A DNA stretch of 64,000 nt from UBA6080 sp964607515 (GCA_964607515.1 CAZSKU010000002.1:62001-126000), one strand, 5' to 3'; shown: positions 1 through 8,228, counted from the stretch's first letter. Translations and numbers: made by a program. Notes: a model not told the origin generated them from the sequence alone.

Positions 1-1
1 G

Positions 2-1495
2 AAGTTCTACGGGGATGACACCGCGGTGGTGTTCATAGGGCCGTGCATAGCCAAGAAGGACGAGGCCCCGGAGGAGGTGGACCAGGTGCTCACCTTCATT
101 GAGCTCCAGGAGATGTTCAGACTCCGGGGAATCACCCCGGAAGACGTCCAGGAGGCGTCCTTCAATCCACCCACTCCCGGTCTGGGAACCGTGTTCCCCA
201 TCAGCGGCGGCATGCTTCAGGCGGCGGACATCAAGGAGGACCTTGTCTCCGGAGACATAGTCACCGCCGAGGGCAGAACGGGCTTCGTGGAGGCATTGAA
301 GGAGTTCGAGAACGAGGACATGGAGGCCAGGCTCCTGGAGCTGCTGTGCTGCGACGGGTGCATCATGGGACCGGGCATGTCCTCCAGGGACCCCATCTTC
401 CGGCGCCGTGCCAGGATCAGCCAGTACGCCAAGACCCGTCTGAACGAAATCAACTTCAACCACTGGAACGTCGCCATGGAAAGGTCCTCGGAGCTGGACC
501 TGGAACGGGGTTTCCGGGAGAGGGACACCCGGCTGGCCTCTCCCGAGGACGGCGAAATCAAGGGAATCCTACAGAGGATGGGCAAGTTCACCCCCGAAGA
601 CGAACTGAACTGCGGGGCTTGCGGGTACGACACCTGCCGGGAGCACGCGGTGGCAATTCTCAAAGGCCTGGCGGAAAGCGAGATGTGCCTGCCCTACGCC
701 ATAGACCAGCTCAAACTTACAGTGGACGAACTGGCGGGCACCAAGGTGGCCCTGAAACACGCCGAGAAGATGGCCGGCATGGGACAGCTGGCGGCGGGCA
801 TAGCCCACGAGGTGAACAACCCCCTGGGGGTGGTTCTCATGTACGCCCATACCCTGCTGGACGAGAGGTCCGAACAGGACCCCGAACTGGCCGAGGATCT
901 GAGGACCATCGCGGTGCACGCCGACCGGTGCAAGAAGATAGTGGCGGGGCTACTGGACTTCGCCAGGCAGAACAAGGTGTCCCGGAGCGATGTGGACCTG
1001 CCGGCCTTCGCGGCCAAGGTCGCGGGCGACCTGCCCAGGCCGGAAGGGGTCGAACTCCTCGTGGAAAACAGGATGAAGGATCCCCGGGTCAGCCTGGACG
1101 ACGACCAGTTCGCCCAGGTGGTTATCAACCTGGTGCAGAACGCCTACCAGGTGATGCCCCTTGGGGGAAGGCTGACTCTTTCCTTCGAGGACCGGGACAA
1201 CAGGGTGAGCATGAAGGTTTCCGACACGGGAACGGGCATCAATCCAGAGAACATGAAGAAGATCTTCGAGCCCTTCTTCACCACCAAGCCCCGGGGAAAG
1301 GGAACCGGACTGGGGCTGGCGGTGACCTACGGCATCGTTAAAATGCACAGGGGGAGCATTACCGCTGTTTCAAACACCGACCCGGTGAAGGGGCCCACGG
1401 GAACCACGTTCACGGTGACCCTGCCCCGGAGGGTGAGTGAGGATGAAGGAAGGAACGCCAATGAAGGATCGCCTGACAGTACTTCTGGTGGATGA
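2..1495 (+). CDS. [FeFe]-hydrogenase-like sensor histidine kinase (5' partial)
   Basis: The frame is open from base 2, so the N-terminus lies outside the window; 497 residues are visible. Residues 1 to about 150 match the C-terminal half of the [FeFe]-hydrogenase H-cluster domain: GPCIAKK (Cys15, L2-type motif) and LLCCDGCIMGPG (Cys116, 117, 120, L3-type motif, in the shortened CxxC form seen in sensory hydrogenases). A 4Fe-4S domain follows (Cys204, 207, 212, 229), then a HisKA domain with IAHEVNNPL (phospho-His269) and an ATPase domain with GKGTGLGLAV. Family knowledge: hydrogenase-like modules fused to kinases or PAS domains are thought to sense H2 or redox state rather than turn over H2. 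It overlaps the next gene, a receiver, by 35 bases. The first cluster-binding motif (L1) would lie upstream and cannot be checked. Confidence 0.88.
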   Translation, partial: KFYGDDTAVVFIGPCIAKKDEAPEEVDQVLTFIELQEMFRLRGITPEDVQEASFNPPTPGLGTVFPISGGMLQAADIKEDLVSGDIVTAEGRTGFVEALKEFENEDMEARLLELLCCDGCIMGPGMSSRDPIFRRRARISQYAKTRLNEINFNHWNVAMERSSELDLERGFRERDTRLASPEDGEIKGILQRMGKFTPEDELNCGACGYDTCREHAVAILKGLAESEMCLPYAIDQLKLTVDELAGTKVALKHAEKMAGMGQLAAGIAHEVNNPLGVVLMYAHTLLDERSEQDPELAEDLRTIAVHADRCKKIVAGLLDFARQNKVSRSDVDLPAFAAKVAGDLPRPEGVELLVENRMKDPRVSLDDDQFAQVVINLVQNAYQVMPLGGRLTLSFEDRDNRVSMKVSDTGTGINPENMKKIFEPFFTTKPRGKGTGLGLAVTYGIVKMHRGSITAVSNTDPVKGPTGTTFTVTLPRRVSEDEGRNANEGSPDSTSGG

Positions 1496-1850
1496 CGATC
1501 AGGACTTCATCGAACAGATGGGGATCATGCTGGAGACCGCCGGGTACCGGATCCGATCCGCCGGGGGAAGAGCCCGGGCGGAGGAACTGCTGGAAGAACT
1601 GAAGCCGGACCTGGCGGTGATAGACCTGATGATGGAGCAGAACGACGACGGATTCGTCCTGGCACACAGGATCAAGAGGAAGTACCCGGATGTCCCGGTG
1701 ATCATGGTCACCGCGGTCACCAGCGAAACAGGGATCGACTTCACGTCCGCCCCTGACACGGGAGGATGGATGAAAGCGGACGCCCTGCTTCAGAAGCCCG
1801 TCAGATTCGAGCAGCTGGAGGCTCAGATAAAAAGGCTGTGCCGTGGATAA
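1461..1850 (+). CDS. stand-alone response regulator receiver
   Basis: A 129-residue single-domain CheY-like receiver with no output domain. Visible key residues are the acidic pocket VDDD (Asp11-13), phospho-acceptor Asp55 in AVIDLMM, Thr84 in MVTA and Lys112 in LQKPV. The start at 1461 is preferred because AAGGAAGGA lies just upstream; in-frame GTG 1437 and ATG 1443 would lengthen it by 8 or 6 residues. It lies between the hydrogenase-like kinase and a receiver-kinase and overlaps both, so it is probably phosphorylated by one of them and may relay phosphate or act through protein contact. The region between Thr84 and Lys112 is longer than usual. Confidence 0.85.
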   Translation: MKDRLTVLLVDDDQDFIEQMGIMLETAGYRIRSAGGRARAEELLEELKPDLAVIDLMMEQNDDGFVLAHRIKRKYPDVPVIMVTAVTSETGIDFTSAPDTGGWMKADALLQKPVRFEQLEAQIKRLCRG

Positions 1851-2991
1851 CGAAACCACCCTCAAGCTGCTGGTGGTGGACGACGAGGCGGGGATGCGCA
1901 TGGGCGTCCGCAGGGCCCTGCGGGGCTTCGCCGAGCAGCCGGACGAGACCGGGATGGTGGTGAGGCTTTCGGTGGACGAGGCGGACAGCGGAGAGCAGGC
2001 CATCGAGATGATCCAGGAGGCGCCGCCGGACATCATTCTTCTGGACCACAGGATGGGCGGCATCACCGGTCTGGACGTGCTGAACTGGATGGAGGAGCAC
2101 AGCCCCGACGTGCTTCCCATAATGATCACCGCCTACGCCTCCCTTGAGAACGCCATCAACGCCACCAAGAGGGGGGCCTTCGATTTTCTCCCCAAGCCCT
2201 TCACTCCGGCGGAGCTGAAGGTGGCGGTGAGACAGGCGGTAAAGCATGTTCTGGCGGTCCGGGAGGCCAGAAAGCTGGCGGACGAGAAGAGAAGGGTGAG
2301 GTTCCAGTTCATCAGCGTTCTCGCCCACGAGCTGAAGGCTCCGCTGGGGGCCATAGAGGGCTACCTCTACCTGCTCCAGGACGGCACCGCGATGAACAGC
2401 CCCGAGACCATGAAAAGGGTTGTGGAGAGAAGCCTGGTGAGGCTCCAGGGGATGAGGAAGCTGATCTACGACCTTCTGGACCTGACCCGGATCGAGAGCG
2501 GCGAGAAGAAGCGGGAACTGGCGGAAGTGGACCTGGCGCAGGCCGCTAGAATGTCAGTGGAAACCATGACCCCGGACGCCTCCGCCAGGGGAATAGCGAT
2601 AAACCTTGAAGCCCCCGACTACCTCCCGATGATGGGAGACAGGGGGGAGCTGGAGATAATTCTGAACAACCTGGTATCCAACGCGGTCAAATACAACCGA
2701 GACGGCGGAACCGTGAGGGTTGGCCTTTCGACGGACTCCCGGGAGGCGGTTATCCGCGTGGAGGACACCGGCATCGGGATGACCGTGGAGGAGCAGGAGC
2801 GTCTCTTCGGCGAATTCGTCAGGATCAGGAACGACAAGACCAGGAACATACTGGGAAGCGGACTGGGGCTGAACATCGTCAAGCGGATAGCGGCCCTGTA
2901 CTCCGGAACGGTTTCCGTGGAGAGCACTCCCGATGTGGGAAGCGTATTCACCGTGACATTGAACCGGGGAGTCGGCCCGACCGAGGATTGA
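1843..2991 (+). CDS. hybrid receiver-histidine kinase
   Basis: This 382-residue cytoplasmic protein starts at GTG 1843, overlapping the previous stop by 8 bases. Domain order is an N-terminal receiver (acidic VVDDE, acceptor Asp68 in LLDHRM, Lys118 in LPKPF), a HisKA domain (His162 in LAHELKAPL) and an ATPase domain (NNLVSNAVKY, EDTGIGM, GSGLGLNIV). There is no transmembrane segment. The reversed order (receiver first, kinase second) suggests that phosphorylation of the receiver tunes kinase activity, as in two-tier relays. With the two upstream genes it forms a three-gene signalling operon; no DNA-binding output is encoded nearby, so the final target is unknown. Confidence 0.85.
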   Translation: MDNETTLKLLVVDDEAGMRMGVRRALRGFAEQPDETGMVVRLSVDEADSGEQAIEMIQEAPPDIILLDHRMGGITGLDVLNWMEEHSPDVLPIMITAYASLENAINATKRGAFDFLPKPFTPAELKVAVRQAVKHVLAVREARKLADEKRRVRFQFISVLAHELKAPLGAIEGYLYLLQDGTAMNSPETMKRVVERSLVRLQGMRKLIYDLLDLTRIESGEKKRELAEVDLAQAARMSVETMTPDASARGIAINLEAPDYLPMMGDRGELEIILNNLVSNAVKYNRDGGTVRVGLSTDSREAVIRVEDTGIGMTVEEQERLFGEFVRIRNDKTRNILGSGLGLNIVKRIAALYSGTVSVESTPDVGSVFTVTLNRGVGPTED

Positions 2992-3067
2992 CGCTGTCGG
3001 ACATCTCCGGCATATAGTTCCCCGGGCGCTGGAATGCACCGGAGCCGGTTCTCCCCGGAGGCGTGTC

Positions 3068-5143
3068 ATGGCATTTCTGCTCGAACTGACGATGATCTCA
3101 ATTCTTCCCGGCGGTTCTCTATCCGGAGCGGAGGGTTCTCTTCCGGGGCTCGTATACGTCTCCCCGGCGGCGGACGCCCAATGGCAGAGCCCTGAAACGG
3201 GAATCATTCTTGGATTCGACGGGGAAGCGCCCCCGGGGTTGAGGGTGGAGGCGGAGGGCAGCCTTTCCGGCTCCCTCATCCTGGACACCTACATCACCCG
3301 GGATCGGCGCAGGATGGTATTCACTCCGGGGCAGCCCCTGGTCCACGGCGAGTGGGTGGAGGTTCACGCCTCCTGCCCGGGAAGGGGCGCCGTTTCATGG
3401 TGTTTCGGGGTGAGACCGGTGGACCCTGTTCTTCCCGCTGAGGCCGTTCCTTCGGCGGCCGCCATGCCTGAACCCTCGGATCCGGCCTCCTCACCGGCGG
3501 GCATGACATCCCGGGATGTCGCCCTTCCCTCTGACTTCCCCGCCTTCACCTTCAACATCCAGGGGAGCCCGGCACCGGGCAACATCTTCTTCAGCCCCCT
3601 GATGGGCGGCGGAGAAAGCAAATACCTGATAATCGCCGACTCCTCGGGGGATGTTCTGTTCTACCGGCACGGCCATGTTCCCTTCTACAACGCGGAGATC
3701 CAGAACGACGGCTGTCTCTCGTTCATAAACGGCAACATGGGGCAGGAAGATCTCTGGTGGATAGAGCTGGACGATACCTACACCAAGGTCGATTCCTTCG
3801 CGGTGGACGGATACGTCACGGACATCCACGACTTCACCGTGGCGGACAACGACAACCTGCTCCTGATAGGCAATGATCTGCGGTACATAGATATGTCGGA
3901 GGTGGTTCCCGGAGGCGATCCGGACGCCCTGGTCTGCGGCCTCCTGATCCAGGAGCAGGACAGGAACCACATGACCGTGTTCCAGTGGAGCAGCTTCGAC
4001 CACTTCGAGATCACCGACGCCTGCTACTACGTCAACCTCACCGGTTCCTACGTCGACTACGTCCATTGCAACTCCATAGACGAGGACCAGGACGGTGGCA
4101 TCCTGGTGTCCTGCAACGCCATGGCGGAGTGCACCAAGATAGACCGGACCACGGGAGACCTGGTCTGGCGCTTCGGCGGTCTTCATTCGGAGAACCCGGA
4201 CTTCACCCTCCTGAACGATCCCCTGAACGGCTTCAGCGCCCAGCACGACTTCAGACACGTGTCCGGAAACCTGTACTCGGTGTTCGACAACGGCACCCAC
4301 CATTCGCCCAAGGTCTCCCGGGGGTGCATCTACGAACTGGACACCTCCGCCATGACCGCCGACCTGGTGTGGAACTACCAGTCCACCGGACTCTACGGTT
4401 CCCACATGGGTTCCACCCAGGTGCTGCCCAACGGAAACGTCTTCATCGGGTGGGGAGACGTCACCGGCTACCAGCCGAGGCCCGACTTCACCGAGGTTAC
4501 CGAGGGCGGCCAGGTGGTCTTCACCGGCCGGATGAACCAGCTTCTCCTGGAAAGCTACCGGGCCTACCGGTTCGACTGGGAGGGCCACGCCCTGGTGCCC
4601 TACCTGGTGGCCCTGGTTCTTCAGGCCCAGAACTGCGTCCAGCTCACCTACAACGTGTTCGGCCAGACCGGGTACGCCTCCTACGACGTGTACCGGGGAA
4701 GCTCGCCGGACAACCTGTCCTTCTTGCTGAACACTCCCCTGAAACAGATCAACCTCTGGCAGCTTCCCGTGGGGATGAACTACTTCGCCGTCAGGGCCAG
4801 GGACATGCAGGGGGTTCCCACGGGTTTCTCCAACGTGGATTCCGCCATGGTGACATGGACCGGCGCCGAAGGCCCGCTGTCAGCCCTGACCGGTTCTTCA
4901 GCGTCGGTCCGTGTGTATCCCAACCCGGTGGATGGGGCGGCGGTCCTGTACTGGCAGCGGGAGGGGGCCGACCTGGTGGAGGTCTACGATCTGGCGGGCA
5001 GGGCTGTCTTTCGGATGAATCCCCCGGCGGGAACTTGTTCTGTGGTTCTGCCGGCGGAAAACCTCCCTGCGGGCATCTACCTGGCCGCGGTATCCTGGAA
5101 CGACCTTCGCGAGTCCTGCAGAATGGTCGTGGTGGCTCCCTAG
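3068..5143 (+). CDS. secreted arylsulfotransferase-like protein with T9SS-type C-terminal domain
   Basis: A 691-residue protein with a hydrophobic N-terminus (likely signal peptide) and GGAGG upstream of the ATG. The central region (about 160-520) resembles bacterial arylsulfate sulfotransferases (ASST, beta-propeller): DIHDFTV, a His-rich QHDFRHVSG and FDNGTHH are typical of that family, which moves sulfate between phenolic compounds. A fibronectin-like stretch follows (about 520-600). The last 80 residues (VYPNPVDG ... VYDLAGR ... LPAGIYL) are a Por/type IX secretion C-terminal domain, predicting export through the outer membrane and surface attachment or release. Its substrate is unknown. 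It ends tail-to-tail with the next gene, overlapping by 4 bases. Confidence 0.8.
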   Translation: MAFLLELTMISILPGGSLSGAEGSLPGLVYVSPAADAQWQSPETGIILGFDGEAPPGLRVEAEGSLSGSLILDTYITRDRRRMVFTPGQPLVHGEWVEVHASCPGRGAVSWCFGVRPVDPVLPAEAVPSAAAMPEPSDPASSPAGMTSRDVALPSDFPAFTFNIQGSPAPGNIFFSPLMGGGESKYLIIADSSGDVLFYRHGHVPFYNAEIQNDGCLSFINGNMGQEDLWWIELDDTYTKVDSFAVDGYVTDIHDFTVADNDNLLLIGNDLRYIDMSEVVPGGDPDALVCGLLIQEQDRNHMTVFQWSSFDHFEITDACYYVNLTGSYVDYVHCNSIDEDQDGGILVSCNAMAECTKIDRTTGDLVWRFGGLHSENPDFTLLNDPLNGFSAQHDFRHVSGNLYSVFDNGTHHSPKVSRGCIYELDTSAMTADLVWNYQSTGLYGSHMGSTQVLPNGNVFIGWGDVTGYQPRPDFTEVTEGGQVVFTGRMNQLLLESYRAYRFDWEGHALVPYLVALVLQAQNCVQLTYNVFGQTGYASYDVYRGSSPDNLSFLLNTPLKQINLWQLPVGMNYFAVRARDMQGVPTGFSNVDSAMVTWTGAEGPLSALTGSSASVRVYPNPVDGAAVLYWQREGADLVEVYDLAGRAVFRMNPPAGTCSVVLPAENLPAGIYLAAVSWNDLRESCRMVVVAP

Positions 5144-5601
5144 ATTCCCAGACCCGCCCCCAGGGACACCACCCATGGGTGGTCCTCGTCGGATCCCCGC
5201 ACGTGCCGGTAAACCCCGAGGGTCCCCATGAGGAGTCCGGTCCCGCAGCGGAGTTCTCCGCCCAGGTAGGTCTGGTGCTTCTCGAGCCCGCCCCAGGTGT
5301 CCCCCCAGGTGTTCATCAAGGCGGCGGTGAGATCTGCGTAGAAGATGTCCATCCACGCCATGGACAGTGCCATTCTTCCGCCAAGATGCAGCTTGCCGGC
5401 GCCCAGACCCGGTTCGATCCTGACCAGGGGGCCCGCCTTTGGGCCCCAGAGGGTCCCCATCTCGACGAATGCGATACCCAGGGAGGCGCTGAATCTCTGG
5501 GGGGTTGTGACCTGAAGGCTGGCGGTGGGTGTGAAGGGCGGTCCCGTGCGAGCTGCGGCGGCAGTCGCGATGACGGCGAGCAGAAGCATGGGCGCTTTCA
5601 C
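5140..5601 (-). CDS. small secreted or outer-membrane protein, unknown function
   Basis: A 153-residue protein with a clear signal peptide (MKAPMLLLAVIATAAAA) and a body rich in Gly and alternating hydrophobic residues (GAGKLHLGGRMALSMAWM, YLGGELRCG), as in small outer-membrane beta-barrels. The start is GTG 5601 with GAGGAA upstream. It lies 18 bases after the NYN-domain gene on the same strand and is probably co-transcribed with it. I do not recognise a family; the barrel is an inference from residue pattern only. Confidence 0.6.
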   Translation of the reverse strand: MKAPMLLLAVIATAAAARTGPPFTPTASLQVTTPQRFSASLGIAFVEMGTLWGPKAGPLVRIEPGLGAGKLHLGGRMALSMAWMDIFYADLTAALMNTWGDTWGGLEKHQTYLGGELRCGTGLLMGTLGVYRHVRGSDEDHPWVVSLGAGLGI

Positions 5602-5619
5602 TGGAATGTGTTCCTCACA

Positions 5620-6453
5620 TCAGGTAAGGGCCTTTATGCAGCCGATGCTGCGGGCCTGCAGCTTGCCGGGTTCGGTGCCCTCTGAGATCTGGAATTCAAA
5701 GACCAGGTTCCTGTCGGGCAGGCGGAAGTAGTCCACGTTGTCCGGCAGGTTCGAATCGTGGAAGAAGATGTTGGCGTAAGGCGAGAGGGGGTCCCGGTTG
5801 TCGATCCTCCAGAGTTCGTCGTTGCTCTTCACCATGTAGCGGAAGAAGCCGAATCCCTTGTCGTGGCTGACGCACATTCCCCTCACCCAGGAGTTCACTT
5901 CCCCCCAGGTCCCCGGGTTGTCCAGCCCCTTGAAGGGAAGCAGGTTGGGAATGAGGTATCCCGACACGAACAGGTCCGCCTCCCGGCGCAGCTCCTGGGC
6001 TATGTTGTCGAAGGCCATGACCTCAACCCGGCATCCCCGGCTCTGCAGGGCGTGGACCACCCGGACGAAATCGCCGTCTCCGCTGGCCAGAAGGACCCGG
6101 TCCAGCCTCTCCGACTGGAGTATCGCGTCTATGCCCATCTCCAGGTCCACGTTGGATTTGGCGTACCTGCTTCCCGAATCGTCGCTGTACCACTTGACGG
6201 TCTTGGGAATCACCTTGTAGCCGATGTCCCGAAGGGCCGTGTGGAAGCGGTTCTGGCCCTCCTTGTATTCCCTGTCCGTGCGGGCCCTTGCTTCGTCGTA
6301 GCTGACGTAGGCGTTCAGGCGCACGGGGAATCCGCCCCCCCGGCATGCGAACTGGCGCAGAACCTCGTAGCGCATGCCGAAGCCGCCGTTCATGGTGAGA
6401 TTGCTCACGTCCACATAGACGCCGACCTTGTTTCCGTTTCCCTGCGAAGACAT
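5620..6453 (-). CDS. NYN-domain (LabA/DUF88-like) protein with cold-shock-like C-terminus
   Basis: A 277-residue protein. The N-terminal 150 residues are a NYN/PIN-like nuclease fold: VYVDVSNL, SNVDLEMGIDAI and ASGDGDFVRVV supply the conserved acidic residues expected to bind metal, so RNA cleavage is the likely activity. Residues about 185-245 look like a cold-shock/S1-type RNA-binding domain (HDKGFGFFRY, NIFFHDSNL), a fitting partner for a ribonuclease. The start is ATG 6453 because GGAGGGG sits 3 bases upstream on the coding strand; the in-frame ATG at 6465 overlaps that ribosome-binding site and is unlikely. It is divergent from the amidase gene, with a 59-base shared upstream region. Confidence 0.82.
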   Translation of the reverse strand: MSSQGNGNKVGVYVDVSNLTMNGGFGMRYEVLRQFACRGGGFPVRLNAYVSYDEARARTDREYKEGQNRFHTALRDIGYKVIPKTVKWYSDDSGSRYAKSNVDLEMGIDAILQSERLDRVLLASGDGDFVRVVHALQSRGCRVEVMAFDNIAQELRREADLFVSGYLIPNLLPFKGLDNPGTWGEVNSWVRGMCVSHDKGFGFFRYMVKSNDELWRIDNRDPLSPYANIFFHDSNLPDNVDYFRLPDRNLVFEFQISEGTEPGKLQARSIGCIKALT

Positions 6454-6512
6454 TATCCCCTCCATAAGACGTGTCGATGAACAGCAAACTACATGTGGAA
6501 GGGATTATACCC

Positions 6513-7082
6513 ATGCCGGTTCCCCCGGACAAACCGGTTTTTTCCCGATGGCTCGAGAAGCTTGGCGTGCCCCGGGGAACCTACCCGGAGGAGGTCTGCC
6601 GGAAGGCGGCGATTCCGCCCGACTCCCTGGACTGCCCCGGAATGGAGGGTTTGCGGGCCGTGGTGGTGCACCATTCCGCCACGGAATCGGGTGGAGCGGA
6701 AGCCTTCCGGGTTCTCCACCGGCTGGTCAGGGGATGGAACGACCTGGGCTACCACTTCGTCATAGGCAACGGAACCCACACCGGCGACGGCGAGCTGGAG
6801 GAGGGGAGGCCGGTCCGCTGCCGTGGAGCCCATGCCAGGGGAGCCAACGGGTTCTCCCTGGGGGTCTGCCTGGTGGGGAACTTCAACACAGGGAGCCCCA
6901 CCGGACGGCAGATGAATACCCTGGGGCGCCTTCTGGGCGGATTGCTGAAGGAGCGCGGACTTCCCCGCGAAGCGGTGATGCTCCACAGGCAGGTGAAGGG
7001 GAGCAGCACCGAATGCCCCGGCAGAAACCTGACCCTGGCCATGGTGCTGCAGGCCCTTGACCGCCTCGATACCGGGCTCTGA
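6513..7082 (+). CDS. N-acetylmuramoyl-L-alanine amidase (PGRP/Amidase_2 fold)
   Basis: A 189-residue zinc amidase expected to cut the MurNAc-L-Ala bond of peptidoglycan. Signature parts are VVVHHSAT (first zinc His), WNDLGYHFVIG, GAHARGANGFSLGVCLVGNF, and the C-terminal zinc pair His in MLHRQVKG and Cys in STECPG. The start at ATG 6513 has GGAAGGG with 9-base spacing; a longer version from GTG 6471 lacks a ribosome-binding site. No signal peptide is visible from either start, so a cytoplasmic or recycling role, or non-classical export, is possible. Confidence 0.85.
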   Translation: MPVPPDKPVFSRWLEKLGVPRGTYPEEVCRKAAIPPDSLDCPGMEGLRAVVVHHSATESGGAEAFRVLHRLVRGWNDLGYHFVIGNGTHTGDGELEEGRPVRCRGAHARGANGFSLGVCLVGNFNTGSPTGRQMNTLGRLLGGLLKERGLPREAVMLHRQVKGSSTECPGRNLTLAMVLQALDRLDTGL

Positions 7083-7098
7083 GCGAGAGGGGCTGGAG

Positions 7099-7127
7099 TT
7101 GCACCCCAGGGCGCGGTTTGCTATATA
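7099..7127 (+). promoter_or_regulatory. candidate promoter of secG-tRNA-Leu
   Basis: TTGCAC (7099-7104), a 17-base spacer and TATATA (7122-7127) lie just before secG. The tRNA follows secG by only 6 bases, so this is the probable promoter for both. Confidence 0.5.
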
Positions 7128-7153
7128 ACCGCGTCACTGAAGGGACGAAACCA

Positions 7154-7378
7154 ATGATATTCGTGCTCACCATTCTCCACGTGATCGTATGCGTGCTGCT
7201 GGTCGGGGTTGTCCTGCTTCAGAAGTCCAAGGGCGACGGCCTTTCCGGCGCTTTCGGCGGCGGCGGCGCCCTGACGGCGTCCTTTGGAAACGTTGGAGCC
7301 GTGACCTTTCTCAGCCGGGCCACCAGCGTGCTGGCGGTGCTTTTCATGGTCCTGTCCTTCCTTCTGGCCATCATCTGA
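7154..7378 (+). CDS. secG: preprotein translocase subunit SecG
   Basis: A 74-residue inner-membrane protein with two hydrophobic segments (ILHVIVCVLLVGVVLLQ and LSRATSVLAVLFMVLSFLLA) joined by a Gly-rich loop containing LQKSKGDGLSGAFGGG, the hallmark of SecG. It stimulates SecYEG-dependent export. ATG 7154 follows AGGGACGAAACCA; the in-frame upstream TTG at 7118 falls between the -35 and -10 elements of the candidate promoter and is rejected. The stop is 6 bases from tRNA-Leu. Confidence 0.93.
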   Translation: MIFVLTILHVIVCVLLVGVVLLQKSKGDGLSGAFGGGGALTASFGNVGAVTFLSRATSVLAVLFMVLSFLLAII

Positions 7379-7384
7379 GGATGT

Positions 7385-7472
7385 GCCGGGGTGGTGGAAT
7401 TGGCAGACACGCTAGGCTAAGGACCTAGTGGGCGAATAGCCTGTGCGGGTTCAAGTCCCGCCCCCGGTACCA
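7385..7472 (+). tRNA. tRNA-Leu (anticodon AAG)
   Basis: An 88-base class II tRNA with encoded CCA. The acceptor GCCGGGG pairs with CCCCGGT (G1-U72 as in some E. coli leucine tRNAs), D-loop AATTGGCAGA, anticodon stem CTAGG/CCTAG with loop CTAAGGA, a long variable arm, and T-arm GCGGG-TTCAAGT-CCCGC. The anticodon is AAG, which needs A34-to-inosine editing to read CUC as well as CUU; most bacteria use GAG here. Confidence 0.95.
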
Positions 7473-7481
7473 TCCCTGTGG

Positions 7482-7504
7482 AAACCCCGCTCCGGCGGGG
7501 TTTT
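7482..7504 (+). terminator. intrinsic terminator after tRNA-Leu
   Basis: A perfect 9-bp stem, AAACCCCGC / GCGGGGTTT, with loop TCCG and a short T run, 10 bases downstream of the tRNA. Confidence 0.85.
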
Positions 7505-7511
7505 CGCTTCA

Positions 7512-7546
7512 TATAAAAAAAGGGGCCGGCGGTTGCCGGCCCCTTT
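7512..7546 (-). terminator. intrinsic terminator of the reverse-strand secreted protein gene
   Basis: A perfect 12-bp stem, AAAGGGGCCGGC (7519-7530) / GCCGGCCCCTTT (7535-7546), loop GGTT, followed on the reverse strand by a run of six or more T. It lies 14 bases past the stop of the 7560-8228 gene. Confidence 0.9.
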
Positions 7547-7559
7547 CCGGTGATAAGGT

Positions 7560-8228
7560 CTACCAGCTCGCCTTGATCTGGCCCCATGTGGTCTGGTTCA
7601 GGGAGAAGGAGGGTTCCAGCACCAGGTCGTCCCAGTAGATGGGGCTTGCGTTGTTGCCGAAGAGGTCCAGGGCGGCCAGGTTCTGGGTGGCGTTCTCGCT
7701 CCAGGCGATGGTTCCCAGCTCGATGTCGTTGTAGAAGATGGTCTGGGTGTTGGCGTCGAGGTTGATGATGATCTCGGTCTTCACCCACTGGTCGAAAACC
7801 AGGGTGGTTGAGCCGCCGCCCTCCACGGCGCTAACGGTGCCGGTGTTGCTGTCGAACTTGAGGTCGAGGCACCATTCGTTGTCCGAGCCGTTGGGAACGT
7901 AGTAGCTCAGCAGTATGAAGTACTGCACCCCGGTGGAACCGGTGGGAACGTAGTTGTAGCCGCTGAAGGACCACGTTCCGGAGGTGTAGCCGGTGAAGGT
8001 CTGGACGATGTCGGAAGTCTGAATGATCTTGACGGAGTTGGGGGAGCTGTAGGCCTGTTCGTTACTGACCAGTGCGTCCCAGGCGGGGTTCTCGTCCCAG
8101 CCCTGCCATCCGCCCTGCCCGATGATGCCCGAACCGGCGGCGTAGGCGTCGAAGTTCTCTGACCAGTCCGCCCAGGCGGCTCCCGCGGTCAGAAGAAGGC
8201 AGGCGGTCACGCCGAAAAACGCTTTCAT
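7560..8228 (-). CDS. secreted lectin/laminin-G-like protein, unknown function
   Basis: A 222-residue protein with a signal peptide (MKAFFGVTACLLLTAGAAWA). The mature part begins DWSENFDAYAAGS and has GQGGWQGW, SSPNSVKI, FDQWVKTEI and YWDDLVLE, a pattern common to secreted beta-sandwich (concanavalin-like) proteins in environmental bacteria. No catalytic residues are evident and it lacks the long C-terminal sorting domain of its neighbours, ending in only a short tail. It is a single-gene unit with its own strong promoter, AGGGAGGG ribosome-binding site and terminator, which suggests high expression, perhaps as an abundant surface protein. Confidence 0.75.
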   Translation of the reverse strand: MKAFFGVTACLLLTAGAAWADWSENFDAYAAGSGIIGQGGWQGWDENPAWDALVSNEQAYSSPNSVKIIQTSDIVQTFTGYTSGTWSFSGYNYVPTGSTGVQYFILLSYYVPNGSDNEWCLDLKFDSNTGTVSAVEGGGSTTLVFDQWVKTEIIINLDANTQTIFYNDIELGTIAWSENATQNLAALDLFGNNASPIYWDDLVLEPSFSLNQTTWGQIKASW

